Assembly (NCBI GenBank): GCA_036172665.1
Contig: CM069880.1
Coordinates: 7,938,501 to 8,002,500, forward strand
Source: Prosopocoilus inquinatus
Lineage: Eukaryota > Arthropoda > Insecta > Coleoptera > Lucanidae
Direction of reading: 5' to 3'
Length of the DNA: 64,000 bases
Shown: one piece after another, positions 1 to 12,200 of the stretch
How positions within the stretch are numbered: the first letter of the stretch is position 1
Layout: each line of letters begins with the position of its first letter
Notes under the pieces: generated by a model
Seen by the model: the letters and a program-made list of their open reading frames with translations, nothing else
What the model was told of the DNA's origin: nothing
The model's database searches: none
Program-made: the position numbers and the translations under genes

Positions 1-1246
1 TGCAGCGAGAACCTCGAGCAGCCTCTGGACAGCTGTTTCAGCCCTGCTTGGGGCTTCTTCAGCAGAGACGTAGCTCGACATTCCCACTGCAAACAAAAAC
101 GACTTGCCCAATTTATTCGCATTTGCGATGTAAGAGTGATGAACAGATAAAATAGCGACATCTTACTATCGCTTTTTGACCTGACATTGCAGTAGGGTAG
201 ACAAATTGAAGCGGGATTTGCTCCTAATAAGTTCCCCATGCAAGGCGGCCATGCTTGCTGTCAAAGCATAATGAAAATTTTAGAAAAAAAAACGATTTGC
301 ACAAAATTTTTCTAAAATTTTCATTATGCTTTGACAGCAAGCATGGCCGCCTTGCATGGGGAACTTATTAGGAGCAAATCCCGCTTCAATTTGTCTACCC
401 TACTGCAATGTCAGGTCAAAAAGCGATAGTAAGATGTCGCTATTTTATCTGTTCATCACTCTTACATCGCAAATGCGAATAAATTGGGCAAGTCGTTTTT
501 GTTTGCAGTGGGAATGTCGAGCTACGTCTCTGCTGAAGAAGCCCCAAGCAGGGCTGAAACAGCTGTCCAGAGGCTGCTCGAGGTTCTCGCTGCAATCAAA
601 AACGATTTGCACAAAATTTTTCTAAAATTTTCATTATGCTTTGACAGCAAGCATGGCCGCCTTGCATGGGGAACTTATTAGGAGCAAATCCCGCTTCAAT
701 TTGTCTACCCTACTGCAATGTCAGGTCAAAAAGCGATAGTAAGATGTCGCTATTTTATCTGTTCATCACTCTTACATCGCAAATGCGAATAAATTGGGCA
801 AGTCGTTTTTGTTTGCAGTGGGAATGTCGAGCTACGTCTCTGCTGAAGAAGCCCCAAGCAGGGCTGAAACAGCTGTCCAGAGGCTGCTCGAGGTTCTCGC
901 TGCAATCAAAAACGATTTGCACAAAATTTTTCTAAAATTTTCATTATGCTTTGACAGCAAGCATGGCCGCCTTGCATGGGGAACTTATTAGGAGCAAATC
1001 CCGCTTCAATTTGTCTACCCTACTGCAATGTCAGGTCAAAAAGCGATAGTAAGATGTCGCTATTTTATCTGTTCATCACTCTTACATCGCAAATGCGAAT
1101 AAATTGGGCAAGTCGTTTTTGTTTGCAGTGGGAATGTCGAGCTACGTCTCTGCTGAAGAAGCCCCAAGCAGGGCTGAAACAGCTGTCCAGAGGCTGCTCG
1201 AGGTTCTCGCTGCAATCAAAAACGATTTGCACAAAATTTTTCTAAA
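1..1246. repeat. 310-bp satellite, head-to-head inverted then tandem
   Basis: The anchor AACGATTTGCACAAAA recurs at 291, 601, 911 and 1221, so the unit is 310 bp with three full direct copies and a truncated fourth. Bases 1 to about 286 read as the reverse complement of one unit, so the array is two oppositely oriented parts meeting around 286-310. The copies look essentially identical: the 89-residue and 65-residue open frames repeat unchanged. Those frames are a by-product of the repeat and are not called as genes. The high identity means recent amplification or gene conversion, or possibly an assembly effect. Confidence 0.95.
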
Positions 1247-1254
1247 ATAATAAT

Positions 1255-2075
1255 AATATTTTTAATGAATATTCGATTCGCAGTCGCCGATTCACCGTCG
1301 CCAATTCGTCGTGTAGAACCAATTCGTCGTCTACCCAATTTACCGTTCACCCACTTCGCCGTCGCATGTTACTGCTTTATTTAGCTTGACCTTTGAAACA
1401 CTCGCTATTTCAGATATCCAAGTTATACCTACGAATTTAATGAAAATAACTATAATTTCAGTACGTTTCAAGTAAATTAAAATGGACTGTACTATTATTT
1501 TTCTATTTCAAACCAAAATAAATTCTTAATTACAGTACGGCCATCGTAAGACACAAAATTACGAACAAATTGATGCTGTTAGCACATAATCATAATTATA
1601 TATATTTTTTAATGGAACCCCCAATTTTTTTTATAATTTTAAATAACGAGCTTTCAGGAAACAATACCTCGAACAGTCGACTTTTTTGTTTTGTAATTTT
1701 GATGTATATATTTATATGAAAATGAATATAACTTTGAACGCAGGTCGAAAATATTAAAAAGAACGGAGGGATTTTGCAAACACTCTGCGGAATAAAAAGT
1801 ACTTCCTGGAAGAACAAAAAAATTTCTCTGTTTCTTATCATATTTAGTCAATGACAAATTATTTTATTTTCATTACATATGTTAGCTATTTGATTTTATT
1901 TACGTATAATTGTCGTATATTATTATTTGAACATGTACCTTGCTTTTTAAATTGTGATCGCTGGCGACGAATTTACCGATAGCGAGTTTGCTAACGGCGA
2001 ATTGTACCTACGGCGAATCGGCGACGGTGAATTAGCTGCGGCAAATCAGCGACGGCGAATTGTGCTAGACCCCAA
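1255..2075. mobile_element. Foldback-like element with CGGCGAATT subterminal repeats
   Basis: Around 1275-1370 the + strand carries repeated words of the type GATTCACCGTCGCC. Around 1965-2070 the opposite-sense words CGGCGAATT and CGACGGTGAATT recur. The roughly 600-bp interior is AT-rich with no convincing gene. Oppositely oriented arrays of short GC-rich words around an AT-rich core are typical of foldback or non-autonomous DNA elements. It sits between the young satellite array and an old satellite relict, so it may have inserted into satellite DNA. Exact ends and target duplication were not resolved. Confidence 0.6.
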
Positions 2076-2079
2076 TATA

Positions 2080-2275
2080 CAAGGATTAACAAATTGAAGC
2101 CAGTTTGCTACATAATAAGTCATCCCATGCAAGGCAGCCATGCTTGCCGTCAAAGTATGATAAAAGTTTTACAAAATTTTGTTGCAAATCATTTTTGATC
2201 GCAGTGAATCGCGCTCTTCAGCTGCTCGAGGAATTCATTGCAATCAAAAACGGTTTGTAACAAAATTTTGTAATA
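2080..2275. repeat. Diverged relict of the 310-bp satellite
   Basis: Bases 2085-2195 resemble the inverted orientation of the satellite, sharing CATGCAAGGC and GCCATGCTTGC words. About 2215-2270 resembles the direct orientation, sharing CTGCTCGAGG and CAATCAAAAACG. Similarity is clearly lower than within the array at 1-1246, so this is an older copy that also contains an inversion. Confidence 0.75.
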
Positions 2276-3738
2276 ATATTTTTATTGGTGTCAGATTCCC
2301 AAACTGGATTACACAAGTCAAAATTAATTGCATTGTTTTTCGATGAAAAGAAATCATATTTTCTGAAATGATGAAATTCTTGAAAGGTACATAAGAATCG
2401 TAACAATCTTAATTGTCAGTGACACTCGAAGTCGTATATTATCAAAGCTCTGCGTTTAAGAAAGATGGGAAGTTTTGCCGCATGAAATACTCAAAGAACT
2501 TCATTTGCAGATTCTTTTAATCTCAGTTCCACTTAGAAATAATACGGTTAGCCGAACTTGAAATACTTGACGATAAGTTTACGCCGCGCCGCGCCGGTTG
2601 GAAATTTAACTCTAATATCACTAATTAGGATCGATCAATAGAATTTCTAGGCGAAACCGTCAATCGGAAACACAATTGGCACGAAACAGAGAATGCGTTG
2701 TTATTCATTGCTTTAGATTGATTGATGCAGCAAATACTGAAACCAGAAAAGGGGCAGCGAGCAATAATTATTCTCCAAACTCGATACTGCTTTATCCGAC
2801 AAGCACGTATCAGGATTTATTGGCTCAAACTGAACCCCCTATTTGTCGGGTGTCACAAACCAAAATCATTCTATATTCCAAAAAATATATATATGTAAGA
2901 GAAGACGAGGTTTAAAACAACAAGTAAACTATTGGGGAAGACGTAATAGAACTAATCCAGAAAAGATAAAGTCAAGCGAATTTGAGTTATTCATGAAGCC
3001 GTTTCATAAGTGCAACATTCGCATATACACTTTCATTCAATAAGAATGAAATTAATAATTAACTTGTTCTTGCAACTTATAACAAGCTTAACATCCTACC
3101 CTCGTTTATTGGCGGGGTTAATTCTATTCAATTATTGCAGCTACAAGTCAGCTTTGCCTTTAAAAATAAATTTCACAGTAGCTCTTCGCGGTGTTTAATA
3201 TTGTTCTAAATAATGGCTTTTGGTAATAAAAGCTCAGGTTCTATTATGAAACGAATGTTAAAGCAGACATACGAGTAGAGCTCTAATTGTTCCGACCGAG
3301 TTGGAACTTATTTTATATTATTAAACTTTTCGTATTTCACTTTTTCGCTTTAATTAAAGTTTCGCAGCAAAGAGATTACAGTACATAAAGTTACAATAAC
3401 ATTAAAAGATTAAATACGGGGCAAAAACCAATTAATGCAAAATGTTCAACATGAAAATCTTGTTATGCAACTTGCTCTTTAGGAATTGTTTTGAAACACA
3501 AACGGGTCGTTGCACTCGTTTTATTGACAGACGGATTTCAAATAGAAGATTTTCAATTTCCGGGTGGGTGAGAAATACAGTTCCCGTTTTAAAACACATT
3601 TGAGAATAGGAAAGCAAACAATGCGTAAAGTAGGCTAGAAGCGAGTGATTGACGGCAATAAATTAAAACGAATCGGTGATTCGCATGGGATTCTTTATTT
3701 TTTTTGAAAAATATTACAAATGGAAATTATTGTTGCAG
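2276..3738. other. Intronic or upstream sequence of the mGluR gene
   Basis: No exon is supported here. Open frames near 2676-3198 have no recognisable domain or splice context. The next coding exon starts at 3739 in the middle of a cysteine-rich domain, so this stretch is best read as part of a receptor intron whose upstream exon lies outside the window. Confidence 0.5.
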
Positions 3739-6700
3739 GATCAATGTTGTTGGGTTTGCGTGTCCTGCCGTGAAGATGCGTACGTTTTCAACGACACTTG
3801 CAGATCTTGCTCACCCGGTTTTGCACCAGATAAAAATAAAACCGAGTGCGTAAAGCTGAAAGCTCTGGTCATAGATTGGTTAAATCCTTGGGCTTTGGTG
3901 CCCTTGGTGTTTAGTTCGATTGGAATCTTCTTGACACTCTTTACGGTATGCGTGTTCATCCGTTACAACAGGACTCCTGTAATCATGGCCTCAGGACGAG
4001 AACTTTGCTATGTCCTTTTGAGCGGCATTTTGAGCTGTTATTCCATGTCCTTCGTGATACTGGCTCATCCTACCGTCAATAATTGCGCCGTTATGCGCGT
4101 CGGGCTAGGATTATGCCTCAGCATTTGCTACAGCGCCATCTTCACCAAGACAAATCGCATTTCAAGAATTTTTAACCGCGGAGTCAAAACTATTAAGAGA
4201 CCCATTTACACCTCACCAATTTCCCAAGTGGCCATCGCATTAGGTAAGTGAACGAGAATTGAACTTTTTTCACAAATAATTAATTCATAAATCAAACGTT
4301 TAAATATTCAATAAGGTTCATGTTTCGACGGGGGCGAGCCCTCGTTATTTACCCTATAATTTTATATACTCAGCGAGCAGCCACAGCTGATGCAAACAAC
4401 CTCCGGATTTCTACAATTTAACCCAGACCGTTTGGAAAGAAACGTTTAATTAAAGTTAATTAAATATTAAAAATTAATTCTTCTTTGACTGGTATTGAAC
4501 ATGTTTGCCTTCAAACGCAAACGACTTTATGCGTAAATATTCAACGTGAGCGAATTCATAATTTTTTATAATACAGATTTTTGATAGGTATGTCGGTAGA
4601 TTTGATGTTACGTAAATAAGAAATAAAGGGACGTTTTTTAAATCGCAAAATATTTTTAGTGCATATGAAGTAAACTATTTTTCTGTTAGGAATCGTCTCT
4701 GTCCAATTGGTTGGGGCAGTTGTGTGGTTAGTAATTGAACGTCCTGATGTACATGAAATCTACCCTTACCCCTCAACTGCCGTACTTACATGCAGAGTTT
4801 CAACGTTCGCCCTTATAATGTCCCTGGTTTACAATATAATACTCATTATTCTTTGCACTTGGTACGCCTTCAAGACAAGAAAAATCCCGGAAAACTTTAA
4901 CGAAGCTAAATATATCGGTTTCACCATGTACTCGACTTGCATTGTCTGGCTTGCTTTTCTTCCAATTTATTTCGGCACTAATAATGACTACAAGGTAAGC
5001 AATATCACTTTCAAATTTATTTTCCTTAAAAAAAATAATGGTGAGAAAATCGGCAAACGTTAAACGAACTTATTGTTTGTTGCCCTCATCCCTTTGTCTT
5101 AGGGGGGATGTAACATTGCATATTTTTACAGATACAAATCGTAAGCATGTGTATGTGCTTGAATATAAGCGCAAGCGTTGCTCTAGGATGCTTATTCACC
5201 CCGAAAGTTTACTTGGTCTTGTTCCAACCCTACAAAAATGTGCGTCAAGGAAACGGCAATCAGGTCAGTACCTAATTATATTAAAACGCTCGCATAATTT
5301 ATGTATATACGTCGTGATTCAGAAATATCTGCCGATATTTTCAGGGTGAATAGAACATCAAAAAATAAGGTCACCTTTTTATAGATACATTTTTTTCAAA
5401 AAGTGAAAAATAAGAAATTGGTAAATTTTAGGGTATTAACATTACGTACGTAACTTTTAAACATCAATTACTCCAAAACTGTTGAGTTTATCGAAATGCA
5501 ATAAGAGAATCGTTTTTGTGCCAAATAATCTAAGGAATATTTCTTGCAAAAAATTTTTGACGAAATATGTAAAAACTAGATTGTAAAAGATAAAATACTG
5601 TAAGCTCCCCCTACAAAACTATCCTTTAAGAAGGATGGAGGATCTAACAAATATGCTGCTAATGCGCAGTTAGCTGCCTTATATCTGTGTTTAAGATATT
5701 ACTTTGATAAGTTAAAGTATTCAGAAGATATTGTTCAAGAACAAAATTTTTCGCTCCTATTTTAGGGATTATAACTCCTTCATTATTCAGTTTTAGAAAA
5801 AATATTGCATAATATTTCTTCATGTTCTATTCATCCTGAAAATATCGGAAGGCATTTATGAATCACGGTGTATATAAAAAGTTAAATTAAATTATTAATA
5901 ATATGATTATGATAATAAATTTCATTCAATCATAAAATGCGCCGCAGATTATTTATGAGTTTCTAAAAGATGATTTTCGTTTCATGCCTGGCGTTCCAGC
6001 CCCAAAATTAACAATTCAACCCGTTCATAATTTATAAACAGGCACAGAATTATACAAAGTAATTATTAGTAGGTAGCCCGCCTCTCTAATTTACCTTTTG
6101 TGCCCAAATAATTAAAAATAAATAATAATAACTCATTAAGGATAATTAAATAGCCGAAACCGAAAGAAATGTTTTGAAGTGGAAGGCCCCGAAATATTTT
6201 TGCGGCGTATGGAAGAATAACGTTTTGATTCGGAGAATGAAAGGGGATTTACCGCGTCCAAAACGTAAATTATAATCCGTACAATTGGGAACGAAAGCTG
6301 TTAGTGATTTATGCCTTTTTAGTAAGCGGCTTAAAATGCGCACAATAATGGACTAATCGGACTTGTATGTATGTACCACGTGGTAGTCATTTGAAATATG
6401 AATTTCCCATATTCAAATTCGAACTTACCACGAACTCGCGTTAATCGTATCGATTTTCATAATGGAATGCGAATGTCTATTATAACAGGCAGCGATGGAT
6501 CTAATTGGTAAATAAAATCGAATAACAAAAGACAACCTTTGTTTGTGTTTTCAAAAATATTTCGTTACACATTCGTTATCGCCTGAAACCTGCGCCTGAA
6601 AGAAATCTAAATATCAAGTCACCTGTTTAGATATGCTGGAATGTTTATTGTAAAGTTACAATCGCTTTGAACATTTTTATTTATAACAAACCTTATCATT

Positions 6701-9700
6701 GTTGAATATTAGCTTTCCAAACGCGTCGATAAATAGGTATTCCTAACAATAACTCCAAAAATTAATTCAGGAATATAACTTCACATCAATTAAGTACTTA
6801 TTCAAATTGAAGCCCGAAACAACGTCACAGTGTCCAGGAAAATTACAAAGTACACATGAAGTTCATCTACAAACTCAAACAGTAGAATCACACCACCAAA
6901 CTGCGATTTTCAAAATTAATCACGGTCGCTTGCTAAATATTTATTTAAACTGGAGTACTAAATACATTTGATTTGACAAATTAATGCCGCAATTTATATT
7001 CGTAATACCCATTACGCATTCATTTCAGTTTGAAATACCGCAAAGTCACAAATCACTAATCTCTTTAACCCCATCATCCCTTTAACCGCCCTAAGACAAT
7101 TCATTAGTTAGGACTCTCCTGCCATATAATCAGATGAACAACCAGGAAAGAGACGCGATTAATTTTTATAAACGACGGAAGCAAATATTTGAATACCTAA
7201 CTTACAACATGAAATATCAATTTAAAAAATGTTTACATTTAAAAAAACGTAAAGAGGATCGCAATGCTTAACTTTGTGCACAACCTACATAGAATATCCG
7301 GAAGCTCATTTTCTGCGCATTGCCTTTTCGCGTATAGAACTTCCTAGGAAATAAATCTGCGAGACTAGGATAATAGAATGCTTTGTATGCGAAGGATAAA
7401 AAGCTAATAACCGAGATCCTGGAGTATATTTTTCGTTGCATTTATTTACATTTCGTTTTATCTCTGACATGTACTAGTAATCAACACATGCAAAAGGGAA
7501 CCTCTAATTATTATTATCCACCTCTCTGAAACGTCCTCATCAAATCCACAGGGATATTAAACACGAACAATCTCAACTTTGCCTTGTTCTTTTACAATAC
7601 TTTACAAACCATAAAAAGCTCCGTTCTTTTGAATTGTTTTATGTAACTCTACTTTCTTGTTTTTTTCTCGAATTCCTTTTCGTTCCTTCAAAATTACATT
7701 TACACCGTTCTACTGGTCCTCTTTGAAATTAAATTCAAGTTCAACAACTTACTCTTCATCTTACAATTCCCATTGTTTTATCTCATTCCTCGAAAAGTCC
7801 TCTTCATTTCTGAATGTGAGTTTTAAAATACTCTGGAAATCTTTCCCTTTTTTTTTCATTTAAATGTAACAACTTACTCTCTCTACATCTTTCACTTCCT
7901 ATTGTTTTGTCCCTTCCTTTTATTTTGCATTTCTAAAACTCTTTCCATTTTTTCGTTTAAAATAAATTCAAATTCAACTGCGTATTCTTAAGCCAAGTCC
8001 AAATTCCATCTTCATTGGGTATTTATTTATTTTTTCTTAATAACGTCCTCGTCGTTCTTCAATCCCAGTTTCTTCTAGATTCTTTCCCTTTCTTGTTCCT
8101 TGTTCCTTGAAATCTAACTCCGCCCCCCTACTTTCTTCGTTTCTTATTATTTTGTTCCTTTCCGCTTTCGCTCTATTCAGTTTACGTTGTTTTTTGAAAA
8201 CTCTTTCAACTCAAATTCAACTGCTTTTCACTTCTTTCTTCAGTTTAATGTTAATTATATTATTTACCGTTTTTCTTTTTCGATTTGAATTTATTTTCAA
8301 CACCAATGAACTATATTTATATTTTACAGAGATTACTGTTATTATAATAAGTTTATTTTGAACTCCTGAACGGTCCAAGTGGTGAAGAACCGGCCTTACC
8401 GGCCTAGTAAGGTTGTGGATTCGCATTCTGCTCGAGATATTCCTCGGAGGTGGTCGTTATTCACTTCAGGTACCCTTCAGTGTTGGGAATACAATTCCAC
8501 ACTTCAACGGCGAGGAAGTTTCGAAGTAACAAAGCCATGCAACTCTTTACATACACAAAAATACACTCCCGCTCCTGAAGTCCTGACAAGTCTATAACTT
8601 AGTTGGGCAACCACCACAGATAAAGAAGAAAACATGAGAGTGTTTTGTACATACAATCGAGAGGTGGCGCCGTTTAACAGAATCTAAGTTATTTCTTACT
8701 TAAAAGTAATTTAATCATTTTCTGTGTTAATGTAGCTGACTTTTCTTAAATTAGTACCTTGTGTACGTCTACCAAAACCACAAATTTGTTTTCTGAAACT
8801 ATAAAAACAAAAACAAAATGGGAAATTGCTTAAAATATTTTAAAAAAATTAGAAAAGTTGCATAATATCAGTGAGTTGTTTATCAAATTTATCATATTTT
8901 TTATTTGAAAAAATATATATAATATTCTTACGGTCTTCAGTACAGGCAACCACACAAACGACTGTGCTTATTGGGTTGCCTGTGCTACTGAGGCTTCTGT
9001 TCTCTTTAATGTCAATTTATTAACAAATAAGTCACTGATATTAATTGTTTATAATTTTTAAAGATAATTCAATAGTTTTCTCTATTAAAGTAGATGAAAA
9101 TTAAAAGAAGAAATAAATCTGTAAGTTTTTGGGCGAGTATTAAAACCAAAATCAGGAAGAATTGAGGGACTCGAGAGAAAAACCTGTTAAGTGTGTATAA
9201 AGAAATTTTATAGAACACGACTTTTTGTTTTAAAAATACACAAACACTTTGGGTATTTTGGCAATTATTACAGCGTAAAATGGTGTAAAAAAATTTTGTA
9301 TAGCAATAATTTTTTTAGCGCCGTTATGATCAATGTGTTTAAAGAAATATTATGTTTTTCTCTCAAGCGCTTCAACTGCAGAATTATTTAAATACTTAAA
9401 TATTTGTAAATAAACATTACCGTCTGTAGTGCAGGCAACTGTACGGACTGATGAGTTCATTGTTTTGCCTATACGAAGACTTTTTGTTGAAAAAAATCTA
9501 ACGTTTTTATGTTTCGGCGAACTGATATGTTATTAAAATTAATTGTTTACAAGTTTTATTTTATTTCTTAATTTTATAACCAGGGAACAGATTTTATATA
9601 TTAATTATATATAGGCGGCGCTACAGCGGCGTGTGAATGCCGCCTCGTTCGAAATAAACCGAACAAAATACATAATTCCGTTCTGTACTAATAACTGTCA

Positions 9701-9936
9701 CCACAGATTAAAAAATAAATAAAAAAAAACAAATAAAATCATCTTAAATTTCTTTTACGTAGGTAGCTGGCCAAGAAAAGCCCGCATATAGCATGAGATT
9801 CACCTGCCCAAGGTCCCAAACTGTGCACTCAGTAACCAGCAATTCAAAATCATCCCCCAAGTTGACCCAAAGACACGTGAACGGCGACCAGGCGGTCGTT
9901 CCAAGCCCTAGCATTGAGGAAAGCTCCCTAAGTTAA
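3739..9936 (+). CDS. mtt: Metabotropic glutamate receptor, C-terminal half (mangetout/mGluRB-like)
   Basis: Class C GPCR; 5'-partial. Exons are 3739-4243, 4690-4994, 5132-5263 and 9763-9936 (TAA at 9934), all with GT/AG borders and matching phases. Exon 1 holds the end of the cysteine-rich domain (CCWVC, then CRSCSPGFAPDKNKTEC) and TM1-3, including the family words TPVIMASGREL and TKTNRISRIF. Exon 2 carries TM4-6 (FKTRKIPENFNEAKYIGFT, WLAFLPIYFGTNNDYK). Exon 3 carries TM7 (VALGCLFTPKVYLVLF). The 57-residue last exon is a Ser-rich cytoplasmic tail after a 4.5-kb intron. The ligand-binding Venus-flytrap domain must lie upstream of the window. Membership of the mGluR family is firm. Assignment to the insect mangetout/mGluRB branch rather than mGluRA rests on recalled wording around FQPYKNVRQGN and is less sure. 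Confidence 0.9.
5312..5867. mobile_element. Foldback element, intact-site copy
   Basis: The left end CGTGATTCAGAAATATCTGC matches, inverted, the right end near 5822-5867, with the shared inner word GATATTTTCAGGGTGAATAG. It is 556 bp long, lies in the receptor's last intron and has no coding capacity. The interior (for example TTTATCGAAATGCAA) is clearly related to the element at 34511-35530, which carries an extra 569-bp insertion absent here. Confidence 0.8.
7540..8330. repeat. Degenerate pyrimidine-rich tandem repeat
   Basis: The + strand is strongly C/T-biased. Imperfect modules recur about every 130-150 bp, with words such as AATTCAAATTCAACT, CCTATTGTTTTGTCC and AAACTCTTTCC. It lies inside the receptor's last intron. 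No coding frame is convincing; the short frames here reflect composition. Confidence 0.5.
8365..8605 (+). repeat. Possible tRNA-derived SINE
   Basis: A GC-richer block stands out from its AT-rich intron. It has a possible A-box-like word (GGTCCAAGTGG) followed about 40 bp later by a B-box-like word (GGATTCGCATTC). The spacing fits a tRNA-type promoter but both boxes are imperfect. No clear A-rich tail or target duplication was identified. Confidence 0.3.
8938..8990. repeat. Short hairpin (GCAACC arms)
   Basis: CAGTACAGGCAACC pairs with GGTTGCCTGTGCTACTG across a short loop. A looser relative (GTAGTGCAGGCAACTG) lies near 9424-9480. Both are in the receptor's last intron. Confidence 0.5.
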
Positions 9937-10490
9937 ATGTCTTCCCCACACTTGGAATTGCAACCAAATCAATCTTACGAATTATTCTACAACAAATCAA
10001 ATCAAATCAAAAATGAAAGAGTATTTTGGATAAACCCTTTTGGTTTTCGAGAGAAACTCTCGACCTGTTGCATTTAAAAAAAGAATTCGATTTTCGATTT
10101 GTTTTCTAAGCCGAAGGTCGATATTTGAGCCATTTTATATGCAACAGTCGATTAATGAGAGCGTTTGAGTGAAATGAAAAATGATACAAAACATTGAGTC
10201 GACATTAAAAAAAAACCAATCAGTATTAACAGTAACTTATAAGTATTATCGATCATTGTTGTTGTTTTTTCGAAATAACACTAATAATTTTTTTATTAAG
10301 CACGTAAATTGTACATAAATTTTATCCCGATTTGAAATTCTAGGTGTTCATTTCGAAGCACTTTTCTTCAGTTTTTTTCAGGCACGTTTTTAGTTGTTGT
10401 ATTTGATCTGACGTCGTCAGTATAATAAACCAAAGAAAAATTGTGATGTGATGTATAGGTATCTTACACAGTAAATGTTACAATGATATC

Positions 10491-10496
10491 AATAAA
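10491..10496 (+). terminator. Candidate poly(A) signal for the mGluR gene
   Basis: AATAAA occurs about 555 bases after the receptor stop codon. It is the first canonical hexamer with suitable context that I noticed, but others follow downstream. Confidence 0.35.
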
Positions 10497-12092
10497 ATAA
10501 GTCTTAAAAGTAGCTACAGTATTTAACAGTTTTTGGGCGTAGAAGTTTGCAATAATTTTCGCTGAATGTATTTATTGTGTACATAACTTATTCTTCGTTG
10601 TCTTCAAATTTGTTCTAACGTTGATTAATGCGTTTGTGTTTCAGCTGATTTATTTCAAACGTTAACTACATTTTACATTTTGCTTCTAGTTGTGATTGCA
10701 CTAGTAGATTTAGTGATGTATAAAAAAATCAACGTAGATTTTAGTAAATCGGCCAAAACACGCCGATTTCAGATGCATAAAACACTCTCTATTTAAAATA
10801 AAATCTATCATATAATATACAGTGCCACACCTGCAAACAAAATAATTAAAAACGGTATTGAGTTCAAATTAACACAATAATCCACATGAGGCTTTGTTAA
10901 CTAAAGACTCATCAAGTCAAGCCAAAAAATAAAAAATAAAACAAAAAAAGGTGTTTTTAGAATGTGATACGTGAATGAAGTACAAACATTGAAGGAATTC
11001 GAGGAACTATTATGGGTATTTACTCTATTATATATTTTTTTGTATTAAAAAAAACAAACAGATTGCTAGAATAAATAAAGGGCCTAAAGACGTTCAGACT
11101 TGACTCCGTCCATTCTAATTAGGTTTTTTCTTTTCAAAAAAAAAGCGGAGATCTTCATTAATAAAGCGATACTTTTCGTATAATTAATATAATTTTTATT
11201 ATCATTGTTTTCTTTTTACTAGCTTGGACCCAAAAGTTCCTCAGTTCTTAAAATTTGTATGAATGAATGCGTATTTTAAAAGAAAATTCCAAAATATATT
11301 TTTTTGTGCTTTTAATTATGCGAAGAATGCGTGCGTGCGTGTGTGTAATTTTACTTTTTGAGGGGCGTAGAAAATAGGTGAATTCGCGTTGACATTCGAT
11401 CATCACAAAATATGAAACTTGATTCGACTGTTAACACCCTCTCATAGCGCTAAATGGAGTGAGGGGGTGTTGCTAAGATCAATCAAAAATTAAATAAAGA
11501 TCGAATATCAACGCTCTAAATATAATTAAAAGAGTTTTATTTATTGTCTTATTTATTCGCGGTAGATTTTTGAAATCTACGCGAATATAAAACTTAAGGT
11601 TCCTAAATACTAATTTTGGGGGGGAGTGCAATTTGATTGCATTGATTTTATTCAATTCTATTTTAACCATTTAGAATTAGAACTGAAGAAGAAGTAGATG
11701 CAGCGGAAAAAAAATGGGGGGTTTTCCATTTAATATAATCGAACAACCGCGCATTTTTTTTCATATTATATTTGTATATACATTTATGAAAAACTACCTT
11801 TAACCTGTTCAATTTTTGTTCTGAAAACAAAAATGTATTAGTTTAAGTAGCCCAACAATAATAGCTAAAATATTTCTACAATCATTTTTATTCGCTAGAG
11901 TAAATCGTATATTTTTATACAATTTTTATTTAGACACGAACATATCTCTTATTTTAATTTTGTGTATTTATAAACATACATACATACATACAAAATTGTA
12001 GATGTATTTTCTCAATTGTCTCAATTTTAAACAAATGTGCTCAGTTTAATCCATGTATTTTACTTACCTTCGTATTATAGATGTATTGTTGG

Positions 12093-12200
12093 TAGGGCCA
12101 TCGCTTCAGCCAGTGATTAACTTTAACCATCGGTTTGTCTTATCAAGACGATTGTTTCACCAAAGATTAAAATTAACCAGTGATTACAGTTCCGGCCCTA
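12093..12200. mobile_element. Small inverted-repeat element, TAGGGCC ends
   Basis: The left side TAGGGCC..CAGTGATTAA pairs with the right side TTAACCAGTGATTA..GGCCCTA, with further pairing inward (TCTTATCAAGAC). It is 108 bp, consistent with a MITE. No target duplication was recognised. Confidence 0.65.

Noticed and set aside
356..1245. Repeated 89- and 65-residue open frames
   Set aside because: They recur only because the 310-bp satellite repeats; no domain, splice context or start context.
2676..3198. Overlapping short frames before the mGluR exon
   Set aside because: No similarity to the receptor N-terminus or any family and no matching splice phases.
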